This document shows positions 15,022 to 25,353 of a DNA stretch of 64,000 bases, one piece after another (within the stretch, counting starts at the first letter, position 1; each line of letters opens with the position of its first letter). This stretch comes from Methanobacteriaceae archaeon (lineage in GTDB: Archaea; Methanobacteriota; Methanobacteria; Methanobacteriales; Methanobacteriaceae), in assembly GCA_900766745.1 (NCBI GenBank), contig CAAFWR010000111.1, positions 1 through 64,000 of the forward strand, in the 5' to 3' direction. Under the pieces are notes generated by a model. It was given only the letters and a program-made list of their open reading frames with translations. It did not search any database and was not told where the DNA came from. A program made the translations under genes and the position numbers.

Positions 15022-18000
15022 ATGATTATATGTCCAAATTTTAGTGATAAGAATGTCCTAAAAGAATTTAATGAATTAAAAGAATTGGTAGGCGAAATTG
15101 GCGCCTACCATATCTGGAATGAAAACAATGGTAATCCCATTGATTAGACAAAAGATGGTAAGCCATCTAAGCTATTTTCAGACTTACTGTAGTATTATAA
15201 TGGAGACAGAGCTGCTGCTATAAAAGGAAGAGCTAAAACCTTTACAAAAACGTTTAGTACGTGGTTTGAAGGATCTACCGCTATAGATGAAAACGGTGAA
15301 CCTATTATTACAGAATTTGATGGAGATAGAGTGTTTGTTTCTGATCCAGAATATGATTCTACTAAAGAATTAACAGAGTTAGATACATCTAAAATTAAAT
15401 CTGTTGATAATACTGGTTCTTTTTCCGCTTCTGACAGTAGAATAAAAGGATCAGAGCTAGACGAATCCTTGTAGTATTACTTAACTAATAGTCTAGATGA
15501 AAGGTATCAACAAGATGTACAAGAATATATAGAAGCATACAGATAGTATTTTGATAAATATGATTATGCTACTAAAGAAAATCTTGAAAAAGAATTAGAA
15601 AGAGTAATACAAAAAATACACGATGGTCTTAAAGCTAGATTATATACTCTGAATAAAAAAGACACCAATGTTACAGATGAATTTAAAGCAGCTTTAACAT
15701 TACAAATATCTGAATTAGAAAATAGGACAGTAGATAGAATTTAGAATATAACTAACTTTATATATAGTACTAAATATGATATATTATCTACCATAAGACA
15801 AATCAGAGATGTAGTAAATGGAGTGTAGGATAAAATGACACTAAAGTAGTTGTTGGATTTAAAACAAGATTTCTTTAATTTTTATTGTCCAATGCTAGAT
15901 GAATGTGTTGATACTTTATCTGCTACAGAAGAATATAAATATATAGTTGGAGAAAATCTATATAGAAATTTATTAAAGGAAGCAAAAAGAATGCAGACTA
16001 TCCTAAATGTAGGAGCTAACAATGTTAATAATATGATTACTAAGTAGTCTGCTGAAGAAATTAGAAGAACTGGTATATCTGTTAATAGTCCAACTATAGA
16101 AAATTATATATAGGAACATCAAGAAACAGTAGGTAAAGATATATTAGCTATTACCGCTTGGGTAGGAGCTGGAGATAAAATTAACGACGAAGCCATTAGA
16201 GCTTTATTTCATATAACTCAAAATGCAGAATTTGAAGTTAATAGAGCTACTTATGAAAAGTATAATAAACTAACAGACCTGTTAAAAAAAGCTGGTACTT
16301 TTAATCAAAAAAAATTAGTAGAGCTTGATGAAAATGGTTTACCTACTGGATATCTAGTTAGAAAAAGAAACTATGGTAGATTTAATAATGACTATAAACA
16401 ATTCTTAAAGTAGCTCAGAAGTGATTTAGGCATGTTAGATGTAGATGATTTACGTTCTGTAAATCCAACTATACGTACAGAGTACAATAAAAGAAAAAAC
16501 AAATGGTTATCAGAACATTGTGAAAGAAAATATACTCCTGAATACTATGAACTATTTAACAATCTATCACCTTTAGCTGCTGATGCTAGAGAATTAGTAC
16601 AAATCAAAATACACAAATTACTAGATACTGTAAAAGACGCTAATGGATTCTATGACACAAGTAAGTTATCAGAAGAAAATCAAAGTAAACTAAAGGATTT
16701 ATATTTAGAAAAAAAATAGTTAGCTAGTATATATGGTATAGATGGAAAATTAAAACAAGGTGAAGAATATGAAATAGCTGTAGAACTAGCTGCATTAAAT
16801 GATAAGTTGTCTAAAGGTATGGTTTTAAAATCAAATAAAGCATTATTTGATAAAATCAAGGCTGAAAAAAAAGCAAATTTATCTGAAGCTCAGTATCAAA
16901 GATGGTTATAGTATAATTCTAGAGATGAATATACTCAAGAATTCTATGATGATCTTGCTAAAGTAGAAAGATCTGAAATAAACAATGAATCAGATAAAAA
17001 GCTATATGAATAGTTGCAAGAAAGAAAAAGAGCTATACTTAAACAATTTAGAGATGATAAGACACATGAAATTGAAAAGTTAATACCAGGAGTTGCTCAA
17101 GCTGAATTAGATAAAATAGATGTAGATTTATATAGGATAAGAAAAAGAAACGGTAAAAAGAAAACTACTGGATTAAAATTTAACGATATAGCTAAAGTGA
17201 TACCGTCTAAGCTGTTCTATAAACTTAGAGCTGATGCTATTGCTAATGGAACTTTAGCAGAATTTGAAATGACACATTGCAATAGAGATAGTCAAGGTAA
17301 TATATATCCTAAATCTTATCTCACAACAGTTGTTCCAGTAAAAGAAAAATATATACTTAAAGAACAGCCATCTATATACTTTTCAGAGGTAGATTAGAAT
17401 TCTCCATTCGTTAATAAGAATTATAAACCAGAAGTTGAAGACCAAGGAGAATATTACTTGCCTAAATTAGAATTATATGATAATTCGGATGCATTTAACA
17501 AAGTATCTTCAAATGAAGATTTACACGAATTGTATAAAGAATGCGTGAATACTCTTAGAGAATCAAATGGTAAACTTACTAATCTTACTAATTTAAGCTC
17601 ATATAGATTACCACAAATATCAGGTTCTATGTGGAGATATGTTAGAGCTAGAGGATTTGAAGGCTTTAAAGAATACTGGAAAGATAAGGTGTCAACTAGA
17701 AATGATGATACTGGCTTGAATGATGAAGCAGTAGATACTGGTACAGATAAATTATATTTTGTTCCATAGAATTACGTTAAAAGTCTGGATGATCCTTCTA
17801 CTATTACAGCTAATACTGTTGGTTCTATAGTAGAGTATTTTAAAATGGCTGAAAACTTTAGAATAAAAAGCGAACTTAAACCTAAAACAGAAGCTATATT
17901 ACAATTTATAGGTAATAGAGATGTTAAAAGTAAATTTAGAGGTAGAAGTAAAAAAGGGTAGGAATCTAATCTATATAAGTTTGCTAAAAGCTTTGTAGAA

Positions 18001-19425
18001 ATGAATATATATGATATTAAAAATAAGTCAGTTATATGGGATCTTAAAGAGAGAGATTTTTCTGTATTAGGATTTAAAGGTCATATAAAACCTAGGAAAG
18101 TAAATTTTACTAAATTAATGTTAGGTTTAAAAGCATTAGGAACTACTGTTAATCTTGGTTTAAACTTTATATGTGCTACTACTGGATTTTTTACAGCAAT
18201 TTATAATGATATAATTAATTCTCTTTCTGGTAGGTATTATAGTTTTGGAGATAGTATTAATGGAACTAAAGCATTAATTGTAGACCTATTTAAAAATAAT
18301 TTTAGCTTACTTAGTGATTATCATAATAGTACATAGATGAAGCTAATGGAATATTTTCAAGTAGGCGCTGAAATAAAAACAGATAGACTTAATCTATCTA
18401 CTTTTCAAAAACAAATAGCTAGAAACTGGGCTTTTGGAGCATACTCTTTAAGTGATTATATCGTAAAGGGTCATATACTAAATTCTGTTATGTACAACTA
18501 TAGATACGTAAATGGAGAGTTTCTTAGTAGAGAAGAATTTAAACGTAAATATAGTAATGATGAAGTAATGCTAAATCAATGGAGCACGTTTAGACCTTCT
18601 AGAGATTTAGTAGAGTATAAAAATGGTAATATTGTAACTAAAGACCCTGTGCATCAAAAAGCTTGGGATGCTAAAAAAGAAACTATTGGTAATACTGCTA
18701 GAAATTTAGCTCAATCTGCTGACGGTCAGCTTACTCCACTATAGAAAACTATGTTAAGTAGTAATATAATGGGAAGTTTAGTAATGATGCATAGGTAGTT
18801 TATGCCTATTATACTTCAAGAAAGATGGGTATAGAATAGATAGTGGGATTATAGTTCTTAGAGATACAAAGAAGCTTTATTTAGAGTTCCTTTTAGTATT
18901 ATTTCTGCAATACGAAGGGATACCAGGAATATTGGTTTATGGTAGAAGTACATGTAGAATTCTACATATGATCAGCGTAGAGTAATAAGACAATTATCTT
19001 TAGAACTATTAGGAATAAATATATTGCATTTCTTCTTAATGCCAATAGCAAAGGCTTGGGCAGATGACGATAAGGATAACATATTAAAACAATTATTAGC
19101 TTTTGCTTTAATAAGGACAGATTTTGAAACCTTAATGTCTTCTACTCCTGTGGCAGCTCTAGCTGCTATCTCAACTATCAAAACTCCATTCCCTATTTAT
19201 AGCTATTATGATAACTTTTCAGGATTAATTTCTACTGTACCAGTATGGGTACATAATCTAATTAATAATGAAGATAAAAAAATAGATAGAGGCGCTTATA
19301 AAGATTTTTCTCCTACTTTTAAATTTGGAATGAAAATGACTCCGTTTAAAAATATATGGGAATTATAGGATATACCTTCTAAAAGAAGATATTACGAAAC
19401 TCAAATTGCAAAATAGAACTTCTAA
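15022..19425 (+). CDS. Large virion-associated protein (1467 aa, TAG = Gln)
   Basis: ATG 15022 follows the previous TAA by two bases (TAA-TT-ATG) and the frame continues to TAA 19423-19425 with TAG as the only interruption. The N-terminal two thirds is hydrophilic and helical with many charged repeats. The last third has hydrophobic stretches, for example around 18118-18210 and 19027-19200 (FLMPIAKAW, VAALAAISTI), compatible with membrane insertion. No enzymatic motif was recognised. Its place directly after the polymerase-like gene and before a transcription terminator matches the giant ejection or tail-tube proteins of crAss-like phages; a role in genome delivery is inferred. Codon use and TAG density match the upstream gene. 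Confidence 0.85.
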
Positions 19426-19431
19426 TTAATG

Positions 19432-19466
19432 AAAAAGGCTGGATTATTTCCAGCCTTTTATTTTTA
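19432..19466. terminator. Bidirectional rho-independent terminator between convergent blocks
   Basis: A-run, then AAAAGGCTGGA, a TTAT loop, TTCCAGCCTTTT and TATTTTT. The stem is about 11 bp with A's on one side and T's on the other, so it can stop the right-pointing late transcript (ending 19425) and the left-pointing early transcript (ending 19464). Confidence 0.85.
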
Positions 19467-19898
19467 ACAAGTACAAGTATAATCAGAGCAAAAGTCATTT
19501 GACTTAAGCAAATCATCAAATTGATCTAAGTAGTCTTTCCAAATAACAACTAAATCTTTTACATCTAAATAGCTATCAGTAAATCTACCTTTTTTACAGA
19601 ACTCTAATTCTTGTATTTTATCTTTACTAACCTTAAATGAAAAGACAATATAAGATTGTTTATTTATAGTATAAGGAAACCAGTTATAATATGTTTTATT
19701 ACAACTGATTTCCTCTATTTTTTTAGATAGTTCATAATGACTACTAAACTTATAAACTAAATATAATTTTCCTTCAGAATTGTCTCCTTTCAAATTTGTA
19801 TACATATTTACAAATGCTGGACAATCAAAGTAAGATATTTTTGCTTCTATAAAATCACTTAAAAATATTAAGCATTTATTATAGTTCTTCAACACCAT
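19464..19898 (-). CDS. Hypothetical protein
   Basis: 144 aa from ATG at 19898 (a GTG one codon upstream is the alternative) to TAA. It is the last gene of the left-pointing block and overlaps the end of the nuclease gene by 20 nt, so it is probably translationally coupled to it. The sequence is Lys/Tyr/Phe rich with several Cys, including a C-terminal CTC end. No family was recognised. Confidence 0.75.
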   Translation of the reverse strand: MVLKNYNKCLIFLSDFIEAKISYFDCPAFVNMYTNLKGDNSEGKLYLVYKFSSHYELSKKIEEISCNKTYYNWFPYTINKQSYIVFSFKVSKDKIQELEFCKKGRFTDSYLDVKDLVVIWKDYLDQFDDLLKSNDFCSDYTCTC

Positions 19899-20886
19899 CA
19901 CCTTCGTAGTATTCTACTGAGTGATCCCATTGATCTGTACTGATATGATATGAAATTTTTTGTAAAGAATTGTTAATTAAATCAATTTTCTCACTGAGTA
20001 ATTTATCATTTTTCATGTTAAACACTCTAATTTGATTTTCAGAATCTTTACCAATAGCAATAATATATGCTTCAAAATCATATTCTTCAGAATTAAGATT
20101 TAATACTTCTTGCATATACCATTGGATTGCTAATCCATAATAAGCAATTTGCCTATAATAATCGTATTCTTCTACCGAATGTGCAAAATCATAGACATTT
20201 ACAGTAGTCTTTAAGTCAATTAGAATTATCTTCTTATTAACATGATCAAAACATACTCTATCTAGTAAAGATTTACATTTAATATTATTGATTCTATTAA
20301 CTTGCCAATTAATATGAAATTCATTATGAGTTTCAAAAGTAGATGGTAAATCAAAAAGCAACCCATTTGCTTTCTTATGATTCTGAATATTCTCTTTTAT
20401 CTTTTTAAGCATTTGTAAATCAGCAAAACTAATTATCTTCTTATTATCATCTTTCTTACTTAGATATTCTAAATAATCTTGATAAATCATAATAAGACCT
20501 TCAGCTTCTTCAATACATTTCTCATCAGATTTCTTATTACTATAAGCTTTTTTATAAGCGGATAGTTTAAGCTTATCCTGAGATTCTAATGGATTTACTT
20601 GCATAAGTCTATGATACTCATCTAATAAATCCTTTTGCTGTTTTACTTTAGGTGTTGCAAAATCAAGAATAATATAATCTTTCCAGAATTCATCTGGTTG
20701 CAGTAAATATTCATGTATCATAGTTCCTTTTTCAAGAAAAGAAAAATTCATTCCTTCTTCTTTTCCATCAAGCATATCACGAAAATATCTAGGACCTCTT
20801 TTAATAAACCACCCTATTGCAGAATTACTTATTCTACTATTATCTTCGTAATAAGGAATACTAGTATCCATCTTACTCTTTAACAT
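19879..20886 (-). CDS. PD-(D/E)XK nuclease, RecE/Cas4-like
   Basis: 335 aa. Features of the PD-(D/E)XK exonuclease fold are visible: GTMIHEYLL near residue 54-62 (helix with the conserved His), an Asp in LLDRVCFD followed by IILIDLKTT near residues 205-228 (the catalytic D...DLK), and QIAYYGLA soon after (the conserved Q..Y helix of RecB/RecE/Cas4-type enzymes). Such phage nucleases resect or trim DNA during recombination. The gene sits with a phosphoesterase, AAA ATPase, second nuclease and primase, consistent with DNA replication and repair. It ends in TAA and has no in-frame TAG. Confidence 0.8.
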   Translation of the reverse strand: MLKSKMDTSIPYYEDNSRISNSAIGWFIKRGPRYFRDMLDGKEEGMNFSFLEKGTMIHEYLLQPDEFWKDYIILDFATPKVKQQKDLLDEYHRLMQVNPLESQDKLKLSAYKKAYSNKKSDEKCIEEAEGLIMIYQDYLEYLSKKDDNKKIISFADLQMLKKIKENIQNHKKANGLLFDLPSTFETHNEFHINWQVNRINNIKCKSLLDRVCFDHVNKKIILIDLKTTVNVYDFAHSVEEYDYYRQIAYYGLAIQWYMQEVLNLNSEEYDFEAYIIAIGKDSENQIRVFNMKNDKLLSEKIDLINNSLQKISYHISTDQWDHSVEYYEGDGVEEL

Positions 20887-21004
20887 ACTCTATAATTACT
20901 TTTTCTTCTATAGCTTGTATTTCTATAGTATTATCAATAACATTATTGAACATAGCTTCAATAGCAATATGTTCATTATCTATAACAATTCCTTCTGATT
21001 TCAT
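20873..21004 (-). CDS. Small hypothetical protein (43 aa)
   Basis: ATG at 21004 is preceded by GGAGG about 9 nt upstream, a strong Shine-Dalgarno for this genome, inside the 3' end of the phosphoesterase gene. The frame ends in TAA and overlaps the start of the nuclease gene by 14 nt. The product is acidic with Ile/Val-rich segments. Tight coupling at both ends supports a real gene; function unknown. Confidence 0.65.
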   Translation of the reverse strand: MKSEGIVIDNEHIAIEAMFNNVIDNTIEIQAIEEKVIIEYVKE

Positions 21005-21006
21005 GT

Positions 21007-21822
21007 TCAATCCTCCACATCACTAATTACAGCTGACTCAGGAACTTCTGCCGAAGTATTCCAAACTACTTCATCTTCTTTATCTTGTTGTAGTTCAACT
21101 TCTTTAAATGTCTTAAGCCAATCTGCTACATTGTTATTGTATGCTTGACTAATAAGTTTATCTAAGAATGCTTGTTCTACCTGTTTCTTTTCTTTTTCTG
21201 TCATAATATCTAATACTACAAATTCATAATTCTTTTTAAAACTATAACAATTATTCAATCTAGAACAATTGTATCTTCCAGAATTTACATCACTAGATCC
21301 ATCATGCCAATGCCCATATAAATGATATTTACTCTTTCCAAAGGAGAAAACATCTAGAGCTTCATTACAAAATGGATTATCATGTGTTAGTAGTATATCA
21401 CACTGTGGTATATCTTCATAAGTATCAAATCTACTAAATGCCCATCTGTCCTCTTGAAATTCAATTGGTTTAATCCAAGGAGATCCGTAGAATTTAATAC
21501 CTTCGTATATATACATTTCATCTATAAGAAATACTAATTTACCTTTAGATAAAATTTGCATATAATCTTTAAAAGAATTCCATTCATTTAATTTATACTT
21601 ATATTCTAAGTAAAAATCATGATTACCTGGTATAATAATTACCTTCTTACAAGGTAATTTATCTATCCATTTTATGAATTTTGTTTCCCACCAATGTTTA
21701 GATGCTTCAATATTTCTTTGAGCATTTAATGTTACTATATCACCACATATACATAGTACATCACACTCAGGTATATTCTCAATGAGATTACCATGTATAT
21801 CACTTATACCGCATATTTTCAT
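21007..21822 (-). CDS. Calcineurin-like metallophosphoesterase
   Basis: 271 aa with the complete set of metallophosphoesterase motifs in order: SDIHG near residue 7, CGDIV near 26, GNHDF near 66, LTHDNP near 148 and YGHWHD near 170. These residues bind the two metal ions. About 60 C-terminal residues form an acidic extension beyond the catalytic core. Phage members may act as nucleases (SbcD/Mre11-like) or nucleotide phosphatases; the substrate cannot be told from sequence. It is bounded upstream by a hairpin terminator at 21836-21862. Confidence 0.88.
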   Translation of the reverse strand: MKICGISDIHGNLIENIPECDVLCICGDIVTLNAQRNIEASKHWWETKFIKWIDKLPCKKVIIIPGNHDFYLEYKYKLNEWNSFKDYMQILSKGKLVFLIDEMYIYEGIKFYGSPWIKPIEFQEDRWAFSRFDTYEDIPQCDILLTHDNPFCNEALDVFSFGKSKYHLYGHWHDGSSDVNSGRYNCSRLNNCYSFKKNYEFVVLDIMTEKEKKQVEQAFLDKLISQAYNNNVADWLKTFKEVELQQDKEDEVVWNTSAEVPESAVISDVED

Positions 21823-21835
21823 GTTTATATAAGTT

Positions 21836-21862
21836 AAAAGGCTAGAATATATCTAGCCTTAT
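21836..21862 (-). terminator. Hairpin terminator
   Basis: AAGGCTAGA / TCTAGCCTT stem (9 bp) with a 5-nt loop, followed on the minus strand by TTTTAACTT. It separates the AAA ATPase gene from the phosphoesterase gene. Confidence 0.65.
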
Positions 21863-21868
21863 TTGTTC

Positions 21869-22747
21869 TCACGCTGCATTACAACATTCACAATCGTCAT
21901 ATACATCATTACATTCGTCACAGTCATCACATTCATCATCGTATTCTACAGTATCACTAACTTTAGTTGGTATGTTTTCAGTAGAGATATTCATAATGTT
22001 TATAATTTCTTGAAGGCTAATGTCTTCATCTTCTAGCATTTTGACTTCACTCATGAAAGAAACAATGTTATCCATAGAAAGCAGTTTAATATTTTCTTTA
22101 CAGAATTTTACCACTTCTTCTTTGTTCTTAATACCAAAATCATCAGCTAACATCGGTAAGAATGCAGCATTTTCATCAGGAGAATATCGACGTAAATAAC
22201 GAATACGTGAACAGCGATCTTGCATATACTGACTAACTTTGCTTAAATCATTGCAAGTCATAATTACTAGTTTCTGTGCAGTCTTTTCAACCCCATCTAA
22301 GAAATCTAGCATATACTCAGTTTTGAAGTTCTTTTCAACTTCATCAAACAAAACACACACTGGAGTAGTAAAGGACTTAAAAAACTTAATAAGTTTACCT
22401 TCTGGATAATCAGGATTAACTACAATAATAGGTAAACCTGATTCCTTAGCTAATATTTTTGCCATTACAGTCTTACCTGTACCTTTAGCACCAGCTAGCA
22501 TTACACCAGTAGTATTTGTATTTGCTTTATTAAAATAGGTTATAATACGCTTCTTAAATACGTCATCAGTTTTAGTAGAATAGATTTTCTTTGGTAGATT
22601 TAATTCACCATTCTCCTTAAATATAGGTGAATCTTCCCATCTATTCCAACTCAGATCATATACTTTACCAGGTATCAAATCATAATCAGCACCTTTAGGT
22701 TTTGCAATTATCTGTTCTCCTATTTTAATAAATTCATTCTTTGCCAT
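21869..22747 (-). CDS. AAA+ ATPase with Asp/Cys-rich tail
   Basis: 292 aa. Walker A GAKGTGKTVMA lies near residues 85-95 and Walker B CVLFDEVEKN near 130-139, followed by a sensor-1-like MTCNDLS and an arginine-rich SRIRYLRRY. The layout fits a single AAA+ module of the clamp-loader/ClpX or helicase-loader type. The C-terminus is an unusual Asp/Glu/Cys tract (DDECDDCDEC), possibly metal binding. It lies between the primase/DUF1064 genes and nucleases, so a role in replication or recombination is inferred. Confidence 0.85.
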   Translation of the reverse strand: MAKNEFIKIGEQIIAKPKGADYDLIPGKVYDLSWNRWEDSPIFKENGELNLPKKIYSTKTDDVFKKRIITYFNKANTNTTGVMLAGAKGTGKTVMAKILAKESGLPIIVVNPDYPEGKLIKFFKSFTTPVCVLFDEVEKNFKTEYMLDFLDGVEKTAQKLVIMTCNDLSKVSQYMQDRCSRIRYLRRYSPDENAAFLPMLADDFGIKNKEEVVKFCKENIKLLSMDNIVSFMSEVKMLEDEDISLQEIINIMNISTENIPTKVSDTVEYDDECDDCDECNDVYDDCECCNAA

Positions 22748-22758
22748 AATCTGAAAAT

Positions 22759-23139
22759 TTAAGATTTTAATTTGTTGATTAATTCATCAACTTGTTTTTT
22801 ATTCTTTACTAAGTAAAACTTAGTATCTGGTTCATTCAAGCTTAAATAATACTTGAATAGTTTTTCTCTGTTTGCCCAAGAATCTGTAGCAAATCCTTTG
22901 CATTCTATAACAAAATTATCTCCTACAAAATCTGGTAAATAAGTAATAGCTCTAACTGTAGAGTTATTATATATAAACTTAGGAAGTAAAGTATATCTAT
23001 GCTGTTCATATTCGGCTGATATACCCGCTTCCTTTAGTTTCTAATATGTATAAGCTTCTAACTTAGATCGAAATACTATTCCATCTATTTCTTGTTTAGT
23101 AGCATTACGCACTTTCTTGTTTAAGGCTTGCTTTAGCAT
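22759..23139 (-). CDS. DUF1064-like VRR-NUC/PD-(D/E)XK nuclease containing an in-frame TAG
   Basis: 126 aa from ATG 23139 to TAA 22759-22761, visible only if the TAG at codon 33 is read through (EAYTY-Q-KLKEAG). The pattern DGIVFRSKLEA, then RAITYLPDFV and FVIECKGF, is that of DUF1064 phage endonucleases of the PD-(D/E)XK fold (Glu in the first helix, PDF, ExK). The start overlaps the upstream gene by 35 nt. An alternative GTG start lies 27 nt downstream. Family members are proposed Holliday-junction or flap-type phage nucleases. This is the clearest internal TAG in the left-pointing block. Confidence 0.85.
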
Positions 23140-23443
23140 AGTCAATATAATTTTGTACACTATCTTTAGTTATTTTAAACGTTTCAATTCTTTCATAGAA
23201 ATTACCGTTTTCATCTGTAAATCCTACTGAATGTAAGAAAGAATAATCTTTATTATGTTTAAAAGCTTTAAACATTTCTTTAATTGAATTTACTATAAAC
23301 TTACGTTTTTTATTCCATTCAGTAAATTCTCCATGCAACAATACACTCACTAATTTGATTGGAATTAATAATAACTTTCCAAGTATTAGAGCTAAATCAA
23401 AAGGTAATGCTATTACTTTACCTATAGTTTTTAATAGTTTCAT
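23105..23443 (-). CDS. Putative membrane-associated protein
   Basis: 112 aa, ATG to TAA. The first 40 residues are hydrophobic and basic (IALPFDLALILGKLLLIPIK), suggesting an amphipathic or membrane-associated helix; the rest is soluble and Lys/Phe rich. The start overlaps the primase gene by 26 nt and its 3' end overlaps the nuclease gene, so all three are coupled. Function unknown. Confidence 0.75.
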   Translation of the reverse strand: MKLLKTIGKVIALPFDLALILGKLLLIPIKLVSVLLHGEFTEWNKKRKFIVNSIKEMFKAFKHNKDYSFLHSVGFTDENGNFYERIETFKITKDSVQNYIDYAKASLKQESA

Positions 23444-24392
23444 TTAACCAATTTTTTATTTCTTCAAAGCTATTTGCTTTAACAGCATCAGATACATCTT
23501 TAGCTTTGAATTTTTTGTTAATAAATATTGCTTCTAAGCCTGTTTCTCGGCTTAATTTGCGACTTCTTTTTACTCCAGCAGTATCTCTATCAAATAGTAT
23601 TATAATACGCTTAAAACGCGTCTTAAGTTGCTCTAATACATCTTTAGGTAGAAATGTACTCTCTGAAGATGGAGAAACTGCTGGTATACCCATCTCATGC
23701 AAACACATAACATCTTTCATGGACTTTGTGATAAATAATATATCACCTTTTTGAGGCAACTGCTCATAGCCTTGGATATCATAGTCTGTAAGATTGTTTC
23801 TCCACTTAGTATATTTATCTGCTAGTGGTCTATATATCTTAAAGTTATTATAGACCTTATATGCATACATTGGATTTTCTCGTTTATAAGTACCCTTTAC
23901 TATTCCATTACATAAATAATATTTAATACTATTTACATTGAATTTCTTTAGAGTATTTATAGAAATATTGAACTGTTTCCAGTAATTGATATCTACATCA
24001 GTAAATTCCTGACGTACTACACCAATTACTGTTTCAGTTGGCAGTATATATTGCTTAGAGCTAACGAGTTTAGTGTTATTAGTAATGTTTAACTTATCTA
24101 CTATATCTGATAGTATATCATTATATTCTGTTTTACCAGTAAATAATGATACAAATTTAATCACATTACCACATTCACCTGTTCCATGATCTTTAAAAAG
24201 TAGTTGTTTGGTACGTTTACTATAGTAAATACCAAAGGATGGATTTTTATCCTTCCTAAATGGACTATTGTATATCATACCTACTTTAAATTGACCTATA
24301 TATTTTGCATATATATCATATTCTGTTACTTTAGAAAGTATCCAATCTAGAGTAATGTTATCTGGGAGTTTTGCTCGCTTTCTACTATACAT
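23418..24392 (-). CDS. DnaG-type DNA primase
   Basis: 324 aa from ATG 24392 (a TTG two codons upstream is less likely). The N-terminus has NSPFRKDKNPSF and LFKDHGTGECGNVIKF, the layout of the CHC2 primase region though most zinc cysteines are missing. The C-terminal half is a TOPRIM domain: ILFITKSMKDVMCL (the E is replaced by K/S in the first motif), AVSPSSEST and IILFDRDTAG, with the DRD metal-binding motif. Primases make RNA primers for lagging-strand synthesis. The neighbours (PolB, helicase, SSB) fit. Confidence 0.88.
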   Translation of the reverse strand: MYSRKRAKLPDNITLDWILSKVTEYDIYAKYIGQFKVGMIYNSPFRKDKNPSFGIYYSKRTKQLLFKDHGTGECGNVIKFVSLFTGKTEYNDILSDIVDKLNITNNTKLVSSKQYILPTETVIGVVRQEFTDVDINYWKQFNISINTLKKFNVNSIKYYLCNGIVKGTYKRENPMYAYKVYNNFKIYRPLADKYTKWRNNLTDYDIQGYEQLPQKGDILFITKSMKDVMCLHEMGIPAVSPSSESTFLPKDVLEQLKTRFKRIIILFDRDTAGVKRSRKLSRETGLEAIFINKKFKAKDVSDAVKANSFEEIKNWLNETIKNYR

Positions 24393-24413
24393 ATGCAATC
24401 TGTTTTAGTTTGC

Positions 24414-24548
24414 TACTAGTCGTGGAATCGAACCACGCCTATCCAGAGATAGATTTTTATTTCTGCTGTGCAGGCTCACGCTTCCATAAATTATCTAATA
24501 TCCTTAAATTGATAGTGCCATATAGGATTGTTACAAATCTTCCTAGTA
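24414..24548 (-). other. tRNA-like 3' element (T-arm, acceptor strand, hairpin), incomplete
   Basis: On the minus strand, CGTGG-TTCGATT-CCACG (24421-24437) is a perfect tRNA T-arm followed by an acceptor-like strand ACTAGTA. It is preceded by a hairpin CTATC/GATAG (24439-24452) like the long variable arm of a class II tRNA. TACTAGG at 24542-24548 pairs 6 of 7 with the acceptor strand, but the element would be about 135 nt and shows no normal D-arm or anticodon loop. It overlaps the extended reading of the next gene. It could be an interrupted tRNA, a tRNA relic or a structured UTR. Confidence 0.4.
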
Positions 24549-25353
24549 GTTGAAACTATTCTTCTTTATTAAATAGTTTCGATATTCTCTTTATAGTTCG
24601 TTCTGCATCTTCATCAGTTAAAGCTTCACCTGTCTGAATGTAGATATCAGAAGTTGTTTCTTTCTTCATTGGTCTAACTGAATGCCCGTATCCCCAATTC
24701 ATTTTAAATTTAGCATTCCAGAATTTAAACATCCAGTATCTAAAGAACCAAGGAGATATTGCTGTAAGTATTTGTCCTTTAATTAAAGGATCTTCAAACT
24801 TTTTAATTATAACTTCAACTCCAAGAAATCCTATAGGTTCTTCATTAAAATAACCAGGATCTTCATTATCTGCATATGCAGATATTTGTACTCGGTATCC
24901 TTGGGATTCTAGCATATCTATTATTCTCATAGCAGTATATGCACGAATCATAAGATTTTCAGCTGAACACCAGCAATTCTCACATATAGAAATATGAAGC
25001 GTAACGAACTTACCAGTACCTATACCATGTGTAGGTATTCTTTTCTTTAGGCAAGGTAGACCTTCTATATACCGATCAAAGTTCATATCATCTCCATCAG
25101 AATCATCGTATTTATATTTATGTTTACGACCTCCTAGATTTATATCCTTTTCTATTTTCTTTAAATTATCTAGACCTTTGGTATAACTATATTTAGAATC
25201 ATATATTTCTGCTGTAGATAATCCTCTAAAACTAGGATCATCGTTACTTTCAATATTATTTATTTCAGCAGGATCACCTCCTTCAATATTGTCACATTCT
25301 CTATAAAATTCATCTAATGAATTTATATTAATATTTAAATTCAGTTTTTTCAT
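24457..25353 (-). CDS. Unknown protein paired with MoxR/CobS-type ATPase (VWA-like partner?)
   Basis: ATG 25353 overlaps the stop of the ATPase gene (TAATG), so the two are coupled. Stopping at the TAG at 24556-24558 gives 265 aa; reading TAG as Gln adds 33 residues to TAA 24457-24459, and I give that longer form. The N-terminus is acidic. The middle has TLHISIC followed by MRIIDMLESQGYRVQISAYAD, which resembles the strand-helix start of a VWA domain with a degenerate metal site, as in CobT/CoxE partners of MoxR ATPases. That assignment is tentative. The extension runs into the tRNA-like element, so TAG may be a real stop here. Confidence 0.7.

Noticed and set aside
1-19425. Dozens of short consecutive fragments that look like pseudogenes
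   Set aside because: They lie in one frame each, separated only by TAG, and carry conserved motifs; recoding explains them better than decay.
24399-24555. Complete class II tRNA at 24.4 kb
   Set aside because: No D-arm or anticodon loop could be fitted and the length would be about 135 nt.
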